This document shows positions 26,630 through 34,211 of a stretch of 64,000 nucleotides of DNA, piece by piece. The DNA is taken from assembly GCA_963842305.1 (NCBI GenBank), contig CAWJFW010000002.1, positions 434,001 to 498,000 of the forward strand. Reading direction: 5' to 3'. The first letter of the stretch is position 1. The number at the start of each line of letters is the position of its first letter. The DNA comes from JAIBJN01 sp963842305 (GTDB lineage Bacteria; Actinomycetota; Thermoleophilia; Gaiellales; Gaiellaceae). Made by a program: the position numbers and the translations under genes. The notes under the pieces were generated by a model. The model did no database searches, had not been told where the DNA came from, and saw only the letters and a program-made list of their open reading frames with translations.

Positions 26630-27366
26630 CCGAGACCCCTGAACGGGAGGTGCGGCCCTCGCGCAGGACGCCGCGGATCCTGCAGAGCCTGAACTGGGCC
26701 TTCGAGGGCGTCATCCACGGCCTCCGGACCCAGCGGAACATGCGGATCCATTTCGCCGTGGCGACGGTGGTCCTCATCCTGGCGTTCTCGTACGGGGTGA
26801 CCAAGCTCGAGCTGATGGCCCTGCTCGTCGCGATCTCGTTCGTGCTGATCGCCGAGATGGTGAACACGGCCATCGAGGCGACCATCGACCTCTCCGCGAC
26901 CTCGTTCGACCCGTTGGCGAAGACGGCGAAGGACATTGCGGCTGGGGCGGTCCTGATCGCGGCGGTCAACGCCGTGGTGATCGGATACCTCGTCTTCGCC
27001 GACCGTCTGGCCCGGCCGAGCTCGCGGCTGGTCGAGCGGCTCCGCGAGGCCCCGAGCAACCTCACGCTCATCGCCCTGATCCTCGTAATCCTGATCGTGA
27101 TTGCGAGCAAAGCGCTGACCGGCCGCGGCACGCCGCTCTCCGGCGGTCTCCCGTCGGGGCACGCCGCCCTGGCGTTCGGCGGCTTCACCGCCATCGCGTT
27201 CATCGCCGAGGAGCAACGAGTGGTCATCGCCTTCGTCGCGCTCATCATGGCCCTGCTCGTCGCCCAGACCAGGGTCGAGTCGGGCATCCACACGACGAGC
27301 GAGGTCGTGCTCGGCGCCGTACTCGGTACGCTCGTCACCATGATCCTCTTCCAGGTGCTCGCGTGA
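26626..27366 (+). CDS. Diacylglycerol/undecaprenol kinase fused to a PAP2-type phosphatase domain
   Basis: A 246-residue membrane protein in two halves. Residues ~18-130 are a DgkA-type lipid kinase with three membrane segments and the signature EMVNTAIEATIDL (residues 77-89). Residues ~145-246 have three more membrane segments and PAP2 superfamily elements: SGH (177-179) and R216 with H222 in RVESGIHTTSEV. In Gram-positives the kinase usually phosphorylates undecaprenol, and PAP2 enzymes dephosphorylate lipid phosphates, so the fusion could interconvert the two. The first PAP2 motif (KxxxxxxRP) is only weakly represented, so phosphatase activity is unproven. The ATG overlaps ybeY; the stop overlaps cdd. 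Confidence 0.88.
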   Translation: MTETPEREVRPSRRTPRILQSLNWAFEGVIHGLRTQRNMRIHFAVATVVLILAFSYGVTKLELMALLVAISFVLIAEMVNTAIEATIDLSATSFDPLAKTAKDIAAGAVLIAAVNAVVIGYLVFADRLARPSSRLVERLREAPSNLTLIALILVILIVIASKALTGRGTPLSGGLPSGHAALAFGGFTAIAFIAEEQRVVIAFVALIMALLVAQTRVESGIHTTSEVVLGAVLGTLVTMILFQVLA

Positions 27367-27725
27367 CCGAGCAGGAGCTGCTCGAGCTCGCACAGGCCGC
27401 GTCCGTGAATGCGTACGCGCCCTACTCGAAATTCCACGTGGGCGCGGCGGCTCTCCTGCGCGACGGTCGCGTCATCACCGGCGTCAATGTCGAGAACGCG
27501 GCCTACCCGCTCGGAATCTGCGCGGAGCGCTGTGCGCTCTCCCGTGCGGCCGTCGACGGAGTCCGGCCGGGAGACGTCGAGGCCGTGGCGATCACCGCCT
27601 CCCCGTGCGGTGGCTGCCGGCAGTGGCTCGCCGAGTTCAAGGTCGACCGCGTGGTTTTTCTGCACGAAGGCGAGGTGCTCACCAGGAGCCCGGCGGAGCT
27701 GCTCCCGGACTCGTTCGTCCTGTGA
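27363..27725 (+). CDS. cdd: Cytidine deaminase
   Basis: A 120-residue homotetrameric-type cytidine deaminase. The zinc ligands are Cys 53, Cys 82 and Cys 85 in CAE and PCGGC, with Glu 55 as the proton shuttle. It converts (deoxy)cytidine to (deoxy)uridine in pyrimidine salvage. The GTG overlaps the upstream stop, and its own stop overlaps the era start (GTGA). It pairs functionally with deoC further downstream in nucleoside catabolism. Confidence 0.95.
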   Translation: MTEQELLELAQAASVNAYAPYSKFHVGAAALLRDGRVITGVNVENAAYPLGICAERCALSRAAVDGVRPGDVEAVAITASPCGGCRQWLAEFKVDRVVFLHEGEVLTRSPAELLPDSFVL

Positions 27726-28600
27726 GGTCGGGGCTCGTCGCCGTCGCCGGACGTCCGAACGTCGGGAAGTCGACGATCGTGAACGCGCTCGCCGGCGGCA
27801 AGGTGGCGATCGTCTCGGACAAGCCGCAGACGACCAGGCGACGCATCTCGGCGGTGGTCGACGACGAGCTCGACGGTGAGCCGTACCAGCTCGTGCTCGT
27901 CGACCTGCCTGGGTTCCAGCGCCCGCGCGACACGCTCACCGAGCGGATGCAGCGCACGGTCGACGAGGGATTGCGGGACGTTGACGCCTTCCTCTTCGTC
28001 CTCGCCGCCGACGAGGCGATCGGAAGCGGGGATCGGTTCATCGCCGGGCGCGTCTTCGGCGGCCCGGCCCCGGTCGTCCTCGCGCTGAACAAGGTCGACC
28101 GGCTCGAGCCCGCCCGGATCGCCCAGCAGATCGAGCGCGCCGCAGCGCTCGGCGACTTCCACGCCCTTCATCCCGTGAGCGCACTCACCGGAGACGGCCT
28201 GGCGGCGCTTCGGGCCGATCTTGCAGCCCTCCTGCCCGAGGGGCCGCGCTACTTCGAGGAGGGCCGGCGGACCGATCTCCCGCTCGATGTCCAGATCGCG
28301 GAGCTCGTGCGCGAGAAGGCATTGCAGCTGACGCGCGAGGAGGTGCCGCACGCGATCTCGGTCGAGGTCGGCGAGCTCGACGCGGAGGCCGGTCGCGTGA
28401 GCGCGCACGTCTGGGTCGAGACCGAGTCCCAGAAGGGCATCCTCGTCGGCAAGGGCGGCAGTATGATCCGCGCGATCGGTACGCGCGCCAGGCCGGAGGT
28501 CGAGTCGCTTCTGGGGCGCCCGGTGTTTCTCGACCTTCGCGTCAAGGTGAGGCCGAGGTGGCGCCGGGATGAGGGAGCGCTCGAGCGTCTCGGCATCTAA
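27722..28600 (+). CDS. era: GTPase Era
   Basis: A 292-residue GTPase. G1 is GRPNVGKST (residues 10-18), G3 is DLPG and G4 is NKVD. The C-terminal KH domain includes GKGGSMIRAIGTRARPEVE and binds the 3' end of 16S rRNA. It is essential for 30S assembly in many bacteria. The GTG start lies within the cdd stop. As the last gene of the phoH operon it fits a ribosome-assembly theme with ybeY and phoH. Confidence 0.96.
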   Translation: MRSGLVAVAGRPNVGKSTIVNALAGGKVAIVSDKPQTTRRRISAVVDDELDGEPYQLVLVDLPGFQRPRDTLTERMQRTVDEGLRDVDAFLFVLAADEAIGSGDRFIAGRVFGGPAPVVLALNKVDRLEPARIAQQIERAAALGDFHALHPVSALTGDGLAALRADLAALLPEGPRYFEEGRRTDLPLDVQIAELVREKALQLTREEVPHAISVEVGELDAEAGRVSAHVWVETESQKGILVGKGGSMIRAIGTRARPEVESLLGRPVFLDLRVKVRPRWRRDEGALERLGI

Positions 28601-28622
28601 CGCTGACGCTTGGGGGGTTGAG

Positions 28623-30128
28623 ATGACGACTGTCAGGACACCGGACGAATTCGAGGCCGAGCTCGCCCGCTATCTCTACGAGCGCTCCGAAGAGGCCCGG
28701 GCGGTTCGTGTCGGTGAGAAGGAGACGAGCGAGCAGGCAGCGATCGTCGAGCGCTATTCGTCCCTCTTTTCGCGCGGCCAGCACGATGCCCTGCGCGAGG
28801 CCGAGGAAGAGGCGCGCGGCGAGGCGCGCGAGCGCCTCTACCGCCTGCGCGAGGCCGCGGCGGGGGGCATCATCGCCCAGGAGCTGGCCGAGGAGTCCGA
28901 CCAGCTCGAGAACTCCATCCTCGCCGAGCGGGTCGAGTTCCAGGGCGAGTCGCTGCCCATCCGCTCGGCGCAGGCGCAGCTTGCGATCCTCGACGACTAC
29001 TCGGCGCGCAACGAGCTCGGCGAGCTCGCTGCCGATGCCTCCGGACGCTTCAACTGCCCTCGCTACAGGCTGATGCAACGAGGCGAGGCGCTCGACGCGG
29101 AGCTCTCCGGCGACCCGGATCCGGTGCGGCGGAGCGCGGCGCGGAAGAACATCGACTTGCATGCGCTCTCCGGGACACTCCAGGAGGCGGTGCGTCAGCA
29201 GGACGCTTCGTGGCAGCCGCTGCGCGAGGAGTGGCTCGACAAGGTGCTCGGCGCCGACCGCGACGACGAGCCGGCCTCCTACCAGGTCTCCTACCTGCGC
29301 CGGATGTCGCCGTTCGCGGACCTCTACGTCAAGGATCGCTGCGTGCCGATCTGCTTGGAGACGCTCACGAGCCTCGGTCTCGACCTGGCCGCGAACGACG
29401 GGATCAGGCTCGACCTGGACGACCGGCCGCAGAAGAGCCCCAGGGCGTGCGTGATTGCCTCGGACCCACCGGCGGTGGTGCACCTCATCACCCGCGCGCA
29501 GGGCGGGCTCCACGACTACCAGGCCTTCCTGCACGAGGCGGGGCACGCGCTCCACTACGCGGGCCTGGACCCCGAGCTCCCGTACACGTTCCGGCGGCTG
29601 GCGCGCGACCACGCGCTCACCGAGATCTACTCGTTCCTGCTCGAGTCGATCAGTCGCGAGCGGGGCTGGCACTCGCTCCACTTCGGCGTCACGGATCAGG
29701 AGGACGCCGAGCGGGCGGAGGCCGCGCGTTTCCTCGAGGTTCTGCTCTTTCGCCGCTACGCGGCCAAGCTCGCGTACGAGCTCGAGCTCTGGGGCGACTT
29801 CGAGAACGCGACGGACTACGCGCGGACCTACGAGGACAACCTGCGTGAGGCCATCGGCATCCGTTACCGGGCGGACGGCTACCTCGCAGACCTGGACGGC
29901 GAGTTCTACTCCGCCGACTACCTGCGTGCGTGGATTCGCACCGCTCAGCTCAGGGCGTACCTGCGCGGGTCGATCGGCGAGGACTGGTGGCGCCGCTCCG
30001 AGACCGGCGACCTTCTCCTGGCGCTCTTCGCCGAGGGAACGCTGCCGACGAGCGAGGAGATCGCCGACCGGATCGGCTACGACCCGCTCGACACCGCGCC
30101 GCTCGTGGACGAGCTGGTGACCGCCTAG
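28623..30128 (+). CDS. Gluzincin-type zinc metallopeptidase (M3/M32-like)
   Basis: A 501-residue protein. The zinc motif HEAGH begins at residue 304, and a Glu 26 residues after its last His (E334, in TEIYSFLLES) fits the third ligand of gluzincins of the M3 oligopeptidase and M32 carboxypeptidase type. The N-terminal ~150 residues are almost all charged helices. No signal peptide is seen, so it is cytoplasmic. It is not close enough to PepF or Taq carboxypeptidase for me to name it. GGGGGG at 28612-28617 is a ribosome-binding-like sequence before the ATG. It follows era by 22 bases. Confidence 0.75.
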   Translation: MTTVRTPDEFEAELARYLYERSEEARAVRVGEKETSEQAAIVERYSSLFSRGQHDALREAEEEARGEARERLYRLREAAAGGIIAQELAEESDQLENSILAERVEFQGESLPIRSAQAQLAILDDYSARNELGELAADASGRFNCPRYRLMQRGEALDAELSGDPDPVRRSAARKNIDLHALSGTLQEAVRQQDASWQPLREEWLDKVLGADRDDEPASYQVSYLRRMSPFADLYVKDRCVPICLETLTSLGLDLAANDGIRLDLDDRPQKSPRACVIASDPPAVVHLITRAQGGLHDYQAFLHEAGHALHYAGLDPELPYTFRRLARDHALTEIYSFLLESISRERGWHSLHFGVTDQEDAERAEAARFLEVLLFRRYAAKLAYELELWGDFENATDYARTYEDNLREAIGIRYRADGYLADLDGEFYSADYLRAWIRTAQLRAYLRGSIGEDWWRRSETGDLLLALFAEGTLPTSEEIADRIGYDPLDTAPLVDELVTA

Positions 30129-30154
30129 GCCAGAGAAGCCATGGGGCGTGCGGA

Positions 30155-30256
30155 CTAGCGGCGCGGCCCGAAGTAGGCGGCAGACGCCACCGCGAACCCG
30201 GCGAGCGAGGTGGCCAGGCCGACGAGGGCAGCCTTCGTGCTCATCGTGCGCTTCAT
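30155..30256 (-). CDS. Candidate 33-residue membrane protein
   Basis: A minus-strand frame starting ATG at 30256 encodes a basic N-terminus, one hydrophobic segment (residues ~9-28) and a basic C-terminus ending GPRR. Charge layout and size look like a small membrane protein, and it occupies most of an otherwise empty 213-base gap between two plus-strand genes. There is no convincing ribosome-binding site. It may be spurious. Confidence 0.35.
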   Translation of the reverse strand: MKRTMSTKAALVGLATSLAGFAVASAAYFGPRR

Positions 30257-30329
30257 GCCTGCTTCATCGGCACGAATCGCCTCTTGAATGAGCTACTGAG
30301 GCCGATAAGGGAGGGCGGCATGCGAGGGC

Positions 30330-30335
30330 TACACT
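30330..30335 (+). promoter_or_regulatory. -10-like hexamer TACACT for deoC
   Basis: TACACT ends 6 bases before the deoC ATG at 30342, with no Shine-Dalgarno sequence. Confidence 0.45.
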
Positions 30336-30341
30336 TCCTGC

Positions 30342-31280
30342 ATGGCGCAGGCGCCCGCATTGCCGAGCGGGTTCGAGCTTCCGCTCGAGCCCCGGCTTCC
30401 GCGCATCGGCTCAGTCGACCAGGTCGCGGTCGAGCAACGCGCTGCGGCGCTCGCGAGCCGCTCGATCAAGCGCGAGTCGAAGCTCTTCGCCCTCGACCTC
30501 GCCGTGCGGATGATGGACCTCACGACTCTCGAGGGGGCGGACACGCCCGGCAAGGTCGCTGCGCTCAGCTCGAAGGCGATGCGCCCCGATCCGGCGGATC
30601 TCACCGTTCCCCCGACCGCCGCGGTGTGCGTCTACCCGAATCTCGTGCCGCATGCGCTCGAGCGCGTCCGCGGCAGCGGCGTCAAGGTGGCGTCGGTGGC
30701 GACCGCCTTCCCTTCCGGGCAGGTGCCCACGGAGCTGAAGATCGAGGAGGCCGCCCGCGTCGCCGAGATCGGGGCCGACGAGATCGACATGGTCATCGAC
30801 CGCGGTGCCTTCCTTTCCGGTCACTACGCCAAGGTCTACGACGAGGTGCGGCGCGTGAAGGACGTCTGCGGCCGCGCGCACCTCAAGGTGATTCTCGAGA
30901 CGGGAGAGCTCGGCACGTATGACAACGTTCGCCGCGCGAGCCTGCTCGCCGTCGCGGGTGGAGCCGACTTCATCAAGACGTCGACGGGGAAGATTCAGCC
31001 GGCCGCGACGCTGCCGGTGACGCTGGTCATGCTCGAGGCGATCCGCGACGTCTACGAAGAGACCGGCAAGAAGATCGGCATGAAGCCCGCCGGCGGCATC
31101 CGCCATGCGAAGCAGGCGGTGCAGTACCTCGTCGTCCTGCACGAGACGCTCGGTCCCGAGTGGCTGACGCCCGACCTCTTCCGCTTCGGCGCCTCGTCGC
31201 TCCTGAACGACGTGCTCATGCAGATCCGCAAGGAGAAGACGGGCCGCTACCAGAGCCCGGACTACTTCACGGTCGACTGA
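30342..31280 (+). CDS. deoC: Deoxyribose-phosphate aldolase
   Basis: A 312-residue class I aldolase that splits 2-deoxyribose 5-phosphate into glyceraldehyde 3-phosphate and acetaldehyde. The Schiff-base Lys is residue 212 in FIKTSTGK; the second catalytic Lys is 248 in MKPAGGIR. At 312 residues it matches the longer DeoC type with an N-terminal helical extension. Its stop overlaps the first aldehyde dehydrogenase gene (TGATG), so the acetaldehyde it releases is likely oxidized by the next enzymes. Confidence 0.95.
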   Translation: MAQAPALPSGFELPLEPRLPRIGSVDQVAVEQRAAALASRSIKRESKLFALDLAVRMMDLTTLEGADTPGKVAALSSKAMRPDPADLTVPPTAAVCVYPNLVPHALERVRGSGVKVASVATAFPSGQVPTELKIEEAARVAEIGADEIDMVIDRGAFLSGHYAKVYDEVRRVKDVCGRAHLKVILETGELGTYDNVRRASLLAVAGGADFIKTSTGKIQPAATLPVTLVMLEAIRDVYEETGKKIGMKPAGGIRHAKQAVQYLVVLHETLGPEWLTPDLFRFGASSLLNDVLMQIRKEKTGRYQSPDYFTVD

Positions 31281-32761
31281 TGGCCGAAGTCGAGAAGCGT
31301 CAAGATCGCTCGCCGGTTCCGTCTGCGTTCGAGTACGCGGCTGCGCCGGAGTCGCGGGACATCGTCCGGCTCGAGGAGCGATACGGCCTCTTCGTGGGCG
31401 GCGAGTGGGCGGAGCCGCGCTCGGGCGAGTTCGCACCCAGCGTCGCTCCGCGTGACGAGGAACCGCTGGCGGAGGTCGCCTACGCCGGGGCAGAGGACGT
31501 CGATCTGGCAGTTCAGGCCGCCCGCTCGGCGTTCGCGGACGGGTGGTCGGACTTGCCCGCGAGCGAGCGGGCCAAATACCTCTTCCGCGTCGCGCGGATC
31601 CTGCAGGAGCGATCCCGCGAGTTCGCCGTCCTCGAGTCGCTCGACGGTGGCAAGCCGATCCGCGAGTCGCGCGACGTCGATCTCCCGCTCGCCGCGGCGC
31701 ACTTCTTCTACTACGCAGGCTGGGCGGACAAGCTCGAGTACGCGTTCCCCAACCGCAGGCCGCGGCCCATCGGCGTCGCCGGTCAGATCATCCCGTGGAA
31801 CTTCCCGCTGCTCATGCTGTCCTGGAAGATCGCGCCCGCTCTGGCTGCGGGCAACAGCGTCGTCCTCAAGCCGGCCGAGTCGACCCCGCTGACGGCGCTC
31901 CTGTTCGCTGACGTGCTCCGGCAGGCCGAGCTGCCCCCGGGTGTCGTCAACATCCTCACAGGCGACGGGCGCGCGGGTGCCGAGATCGTGAAGCACCCCG
32001 GCGTGGACAAGATCGCGTTCACCGGCTCGACGGAGGTCGGCAAGGAGATCATGCGTGCCTCGGCCGGGAGCGGGAAGAGGCTCACGCTCGAGCTCGGCGG
32101 CAAGGCCGCGAACATCATCTTCGACGACGCGCCCCTCGACCAGGCGGTGGAGGGGATCATCAACGGGATCTACTTCAACCAGGGCCACGTCTGCTGCGCC
32201 GGCTCGCGCCTTTTCGTCCAGGAATCCGTCTACGAGGAGGTGATCGCGAAGCTGAAGCGGCGAATGGGCACGCTCCGCGTGGGCGACCCGCTCGACAAGA
32301 ACACCGACGTCGGCGCGATCAATTCCCGCGAGCAGCTCGAGCGCATCAAGGAGCTCGTGGCGAGCGGGGAGGAGGAGGGCGCCGAGATCTACCAGCCGCC
32401 GTGCCGACTGCCGGAGAAGGGCTGGTGGTTTCCGCCCACCGTCTTCACGAACGTCGCGCAGAGCTACCGGATCGCCCAGGAGGAAATCTTCGGGCCGGTG
32501 CTCTCGGTCCTGACGTTTCGAACGCCGGACGAGGCGGTCGAGAAAGCGAACAACACGCCGTACGGCCTCTCCGCCGGCGTCTGGACGGAGAAGGGATCCC
32601 GCATCCTCTCGCTTGCGCAGCGCCTCCGCGCCGGGGTGATCTGGGCGAACACGTACAACCGCTTCGACCCGGCCTCGCCGTTCGGCGGCTACAAGGAGTC
32701 CGGCTTCGGCCGCGAAGGCGGACTGCACGGCCTCGCCCCCTACCTGGAGTTCGACGAGTGA
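31280..32761 (+). CDS. NAD(P)-dependent aldehyde dehydrogenase
   Basis: A 493-residue ALDH-superfamily enzyme with all catalytic parts. The nucleophile is Cys 305 in QGHVCCAGSR, the general base Glu 271 in LELGGKA, and the oxyanion Asn lies in PWNFPLLM. The ATG overlaps the deoC stop. Position and coupling suggest it oxidizes acetaldehyde or another aldehyde from deoxyribose breakdown to the acid. The next gene encodes a shortened ALDH-like protein. Confidence 0.93.
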   Translation: MAEVEKRQDRSPVPSAFEYAAAPESRDIVRLEERYGLFVGGEWAEPRSGEFAPSVAPRDEEPLAEVAYAGAEDVDLAVQAARSAFADGWSDLPASERAKYLFRVARILQERSREFAVLESLDGGKPIRESRDVDLPLAAAHFFYYAGWADKLEYAFPNRRPRPIGVAGQIIPWNFPLLMLSWKIAPALAAGNSVVLKPAESTPLTALLFADVLRQAELPPGVVNILTGDGRAGAEIVKHPGVDKIAFTGSTEVGKEIMRASAGSGKRLTLELGGKAANIIFDDAPLDQAVEGIINGIYFNQGHVCCAGSRLFVQESVYEEVIAKLKRRMGTLRVGDPLDKNTDVGAINSREQLERIKELVASGEEEGAEIYQPPCRLPEKGWWFPPTVFTNVAQSYRIAQEEIFGPVLSVLTFRTPDEAVEKANNTPYGLSAGVWTEKGSRILSLAQRLRAGVIWANTYNRFDPASPFGGYKESGFGREGGLHGLAPYLEFDE

Positions 32762-33578
32762 CGAGTTTCGCTTCTCCGGTCGCGCCCAGTGGCTGGGGGC
32801 CAAGAAGACCTACAAGCTCTACGTTGGCGGCGCGTTCCCGCGCTCCGAGTCGGGCCGTACGTACGAGGTCGAGGGGGCGAACGTCGCGCTCGCCTCGCGC
32901 AAGGACCTCCGCGACGCCGTCAGGGCCGCCCGCGGAGCCTCCGCCAAGTGGGCGGGGATGACCGCGTACAACCGGGGGCAGGTCCTCTATCGCGTCGCGG
33001 AGATGATGGAGGGCCGCAAGGCCGAGTTTGCCGAGCTGACGGGCGACGAGGCCGAGGTGGACGAGGCGGTCGATCGCTGGGTCTGGTACGCGGGCTGGGC
33101 CGACAAGCTCGCACAGGTGCTCGGCTCCTCCAACCCGGTCGCAGGGCCGTACTTCAACTTCACCATCCCCGAGCCCACCGGAGTCGTCGGCATCGTCGCG
33201 CCCGAGGAGCCGCCGCTCCTGGGCCTCGTGTCCCGCCTCGCCCCGGTGGTCGTCGGCGGCAACGTCGCGGTCGTGATCGCCTCCGAGCACCGCCCCCTGG
33301 CGGCGGTCACGCTCGCCGAGGTGCTGGCGACCTCGGACGTGCCCGGCGGGGTCGTCAACCTGCTGACCGGGCGCAAGCGCGAGCTGGCCCCGGTGCTCGC
33401 CGGCCACATGGACGTGAACGCGCTGGACCTCGTGGGTGCCGAGGACGACGACGCGGAGCTCGAGCGCCTGGCCGCCGACAACGTCAAGCGAATCGTCAGA
33501 AACGGCGAGGGGCAGTCCCCGTGGCATGCCGCCGCCTTCCTCGAGCTGAAGACCGTCTGGCACCCCATCGGCGTCTAG
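32758..33578 (+). CDS. Shortened aldehyde dehydrogenase-like protein lacking the catalytic domain
   Basis: About 273 residues, covering only the NAD-binding and early part of the ALDH fold: YKLYVGGAFPRSESGR at the N-terminus, then FNFTIPEPTGVVGIVAPEEPPLLGLV and VVNLLTGRKRELAPVL. The segment with the catalytic Glu and Cys is missing, and the protein ends LKTVWHPIGV. The conserved frame has no ATG, GTG or TTG upstream. The GTG at 32758, overlapping the previous stop, works only if one base is missing near 32760. The pair resembles a split ALDH16, whose second ALDH domain is non-catalytic. It may be a structural partner of the upstream enzyme. Confidence 0.75.
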
Positions 33579-33583
33579 GCATC

Positions 33584-33589
33584 TAAGCT
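33584..33589 (+). promoter_or_regulatory. -10-like hexamer TAAGCT for the TrpC-like gene
   Basis: TAAGCT ends 10 bases before the GTG at 33600, with no Shine-Dalgarno sequence. Confidence 0.4.
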
Positions 33590-33599
33590 TGCCCTCTCC

Positions 33600-34211
33600 G
33601 TGAGCCGTTTCAGCGAGGCGATCTCCGAGGGCGACGGCATCTCCGTCGTCCCACTACTCGAAGGCGACGTCGGGGCGCTGGCGGCTCTTGCCGAGGAGTC
33701 CGGGGCGGAGGCCGTCGGCGTGCGCGCTGCCGACGTCGAGCGGGCGCGGGCCCTGACCGGGCTCCCGATCCTCGCTCGGGACGGCGATCCGGAGGCGGTC
33801 GCGCGGGACGGTGGCGACGCCGTCGTCGTGCGGTACGAGGGCGCAGCGGACGCGGATCGGCTCGTGGCGCTCTACGACGTCGCGTACGACCTCGGGGTGG
33901 ACTTCGTGGTCGACGTCAGGGAGGAGGAGGTGCTCGAGGAGGTGCTGGAGCGCATCGATCCGGAGATCGTCCTCATCTCGGAACGGGGGCTCGACGACGA
34001 CCAGGAGGACCTCGAGCTCACGCTCGACCTGCTCGCGGACGTGCCCGCCGGCAAGCTCGTCGTCTCCGAAGCTCGGATCGTCACGCACGACCAGGTGCTC
34101 GCGCTCGAGCGGGCCGGCGTCGACGCCATCCTCGTGCACGGCCTGGCCGGCGCCGCCGACTTCGGAGCGGTCCTCGAGGAGCTCGTGCATGGTCCAGAAG
34201 CCGGGCTCTAG
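33600..34211 (+). CDS. TrpC-like TIM-barrel protein without catalytic residues
   Basis: A 203-residue acidic protein. Its second half has the rhythm of indole-3-glycerol phosphate synthase: LGVDFVVDVREEEVLEEVL, then VLISERGL where TrpC has INNRNL, then GKLVVSEARIVTHDQVLALE and AGVDAILVHGLAG. The TrpC catalytic Lys residues are not evident: the N-terminal K-x-SPS loop is missing and the VLRKDF position reads ILARDG. No trp genes are near. I infer a catalytically altered relative of unknown function. It starts with GTG and overlaps the next gene by 23 bases. Confidence 0.55.
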   Translation: MSRFSEAISEGDGISVVPLLEGDVGALAALAEESGAEAVGVRAADVERARALTGLPILARDGDPEAVARDGGDAVVVRYEGAADADRLVALYDVAYDLGVDFVVDVREEEVLEEVLERIDPEIVLISERGLDDDQEDLELTLDLLADVPAGKLVVSEARIVTHDQVLALERAGVDAILVHGLAGAADFGAVLEELVHGPEAGL

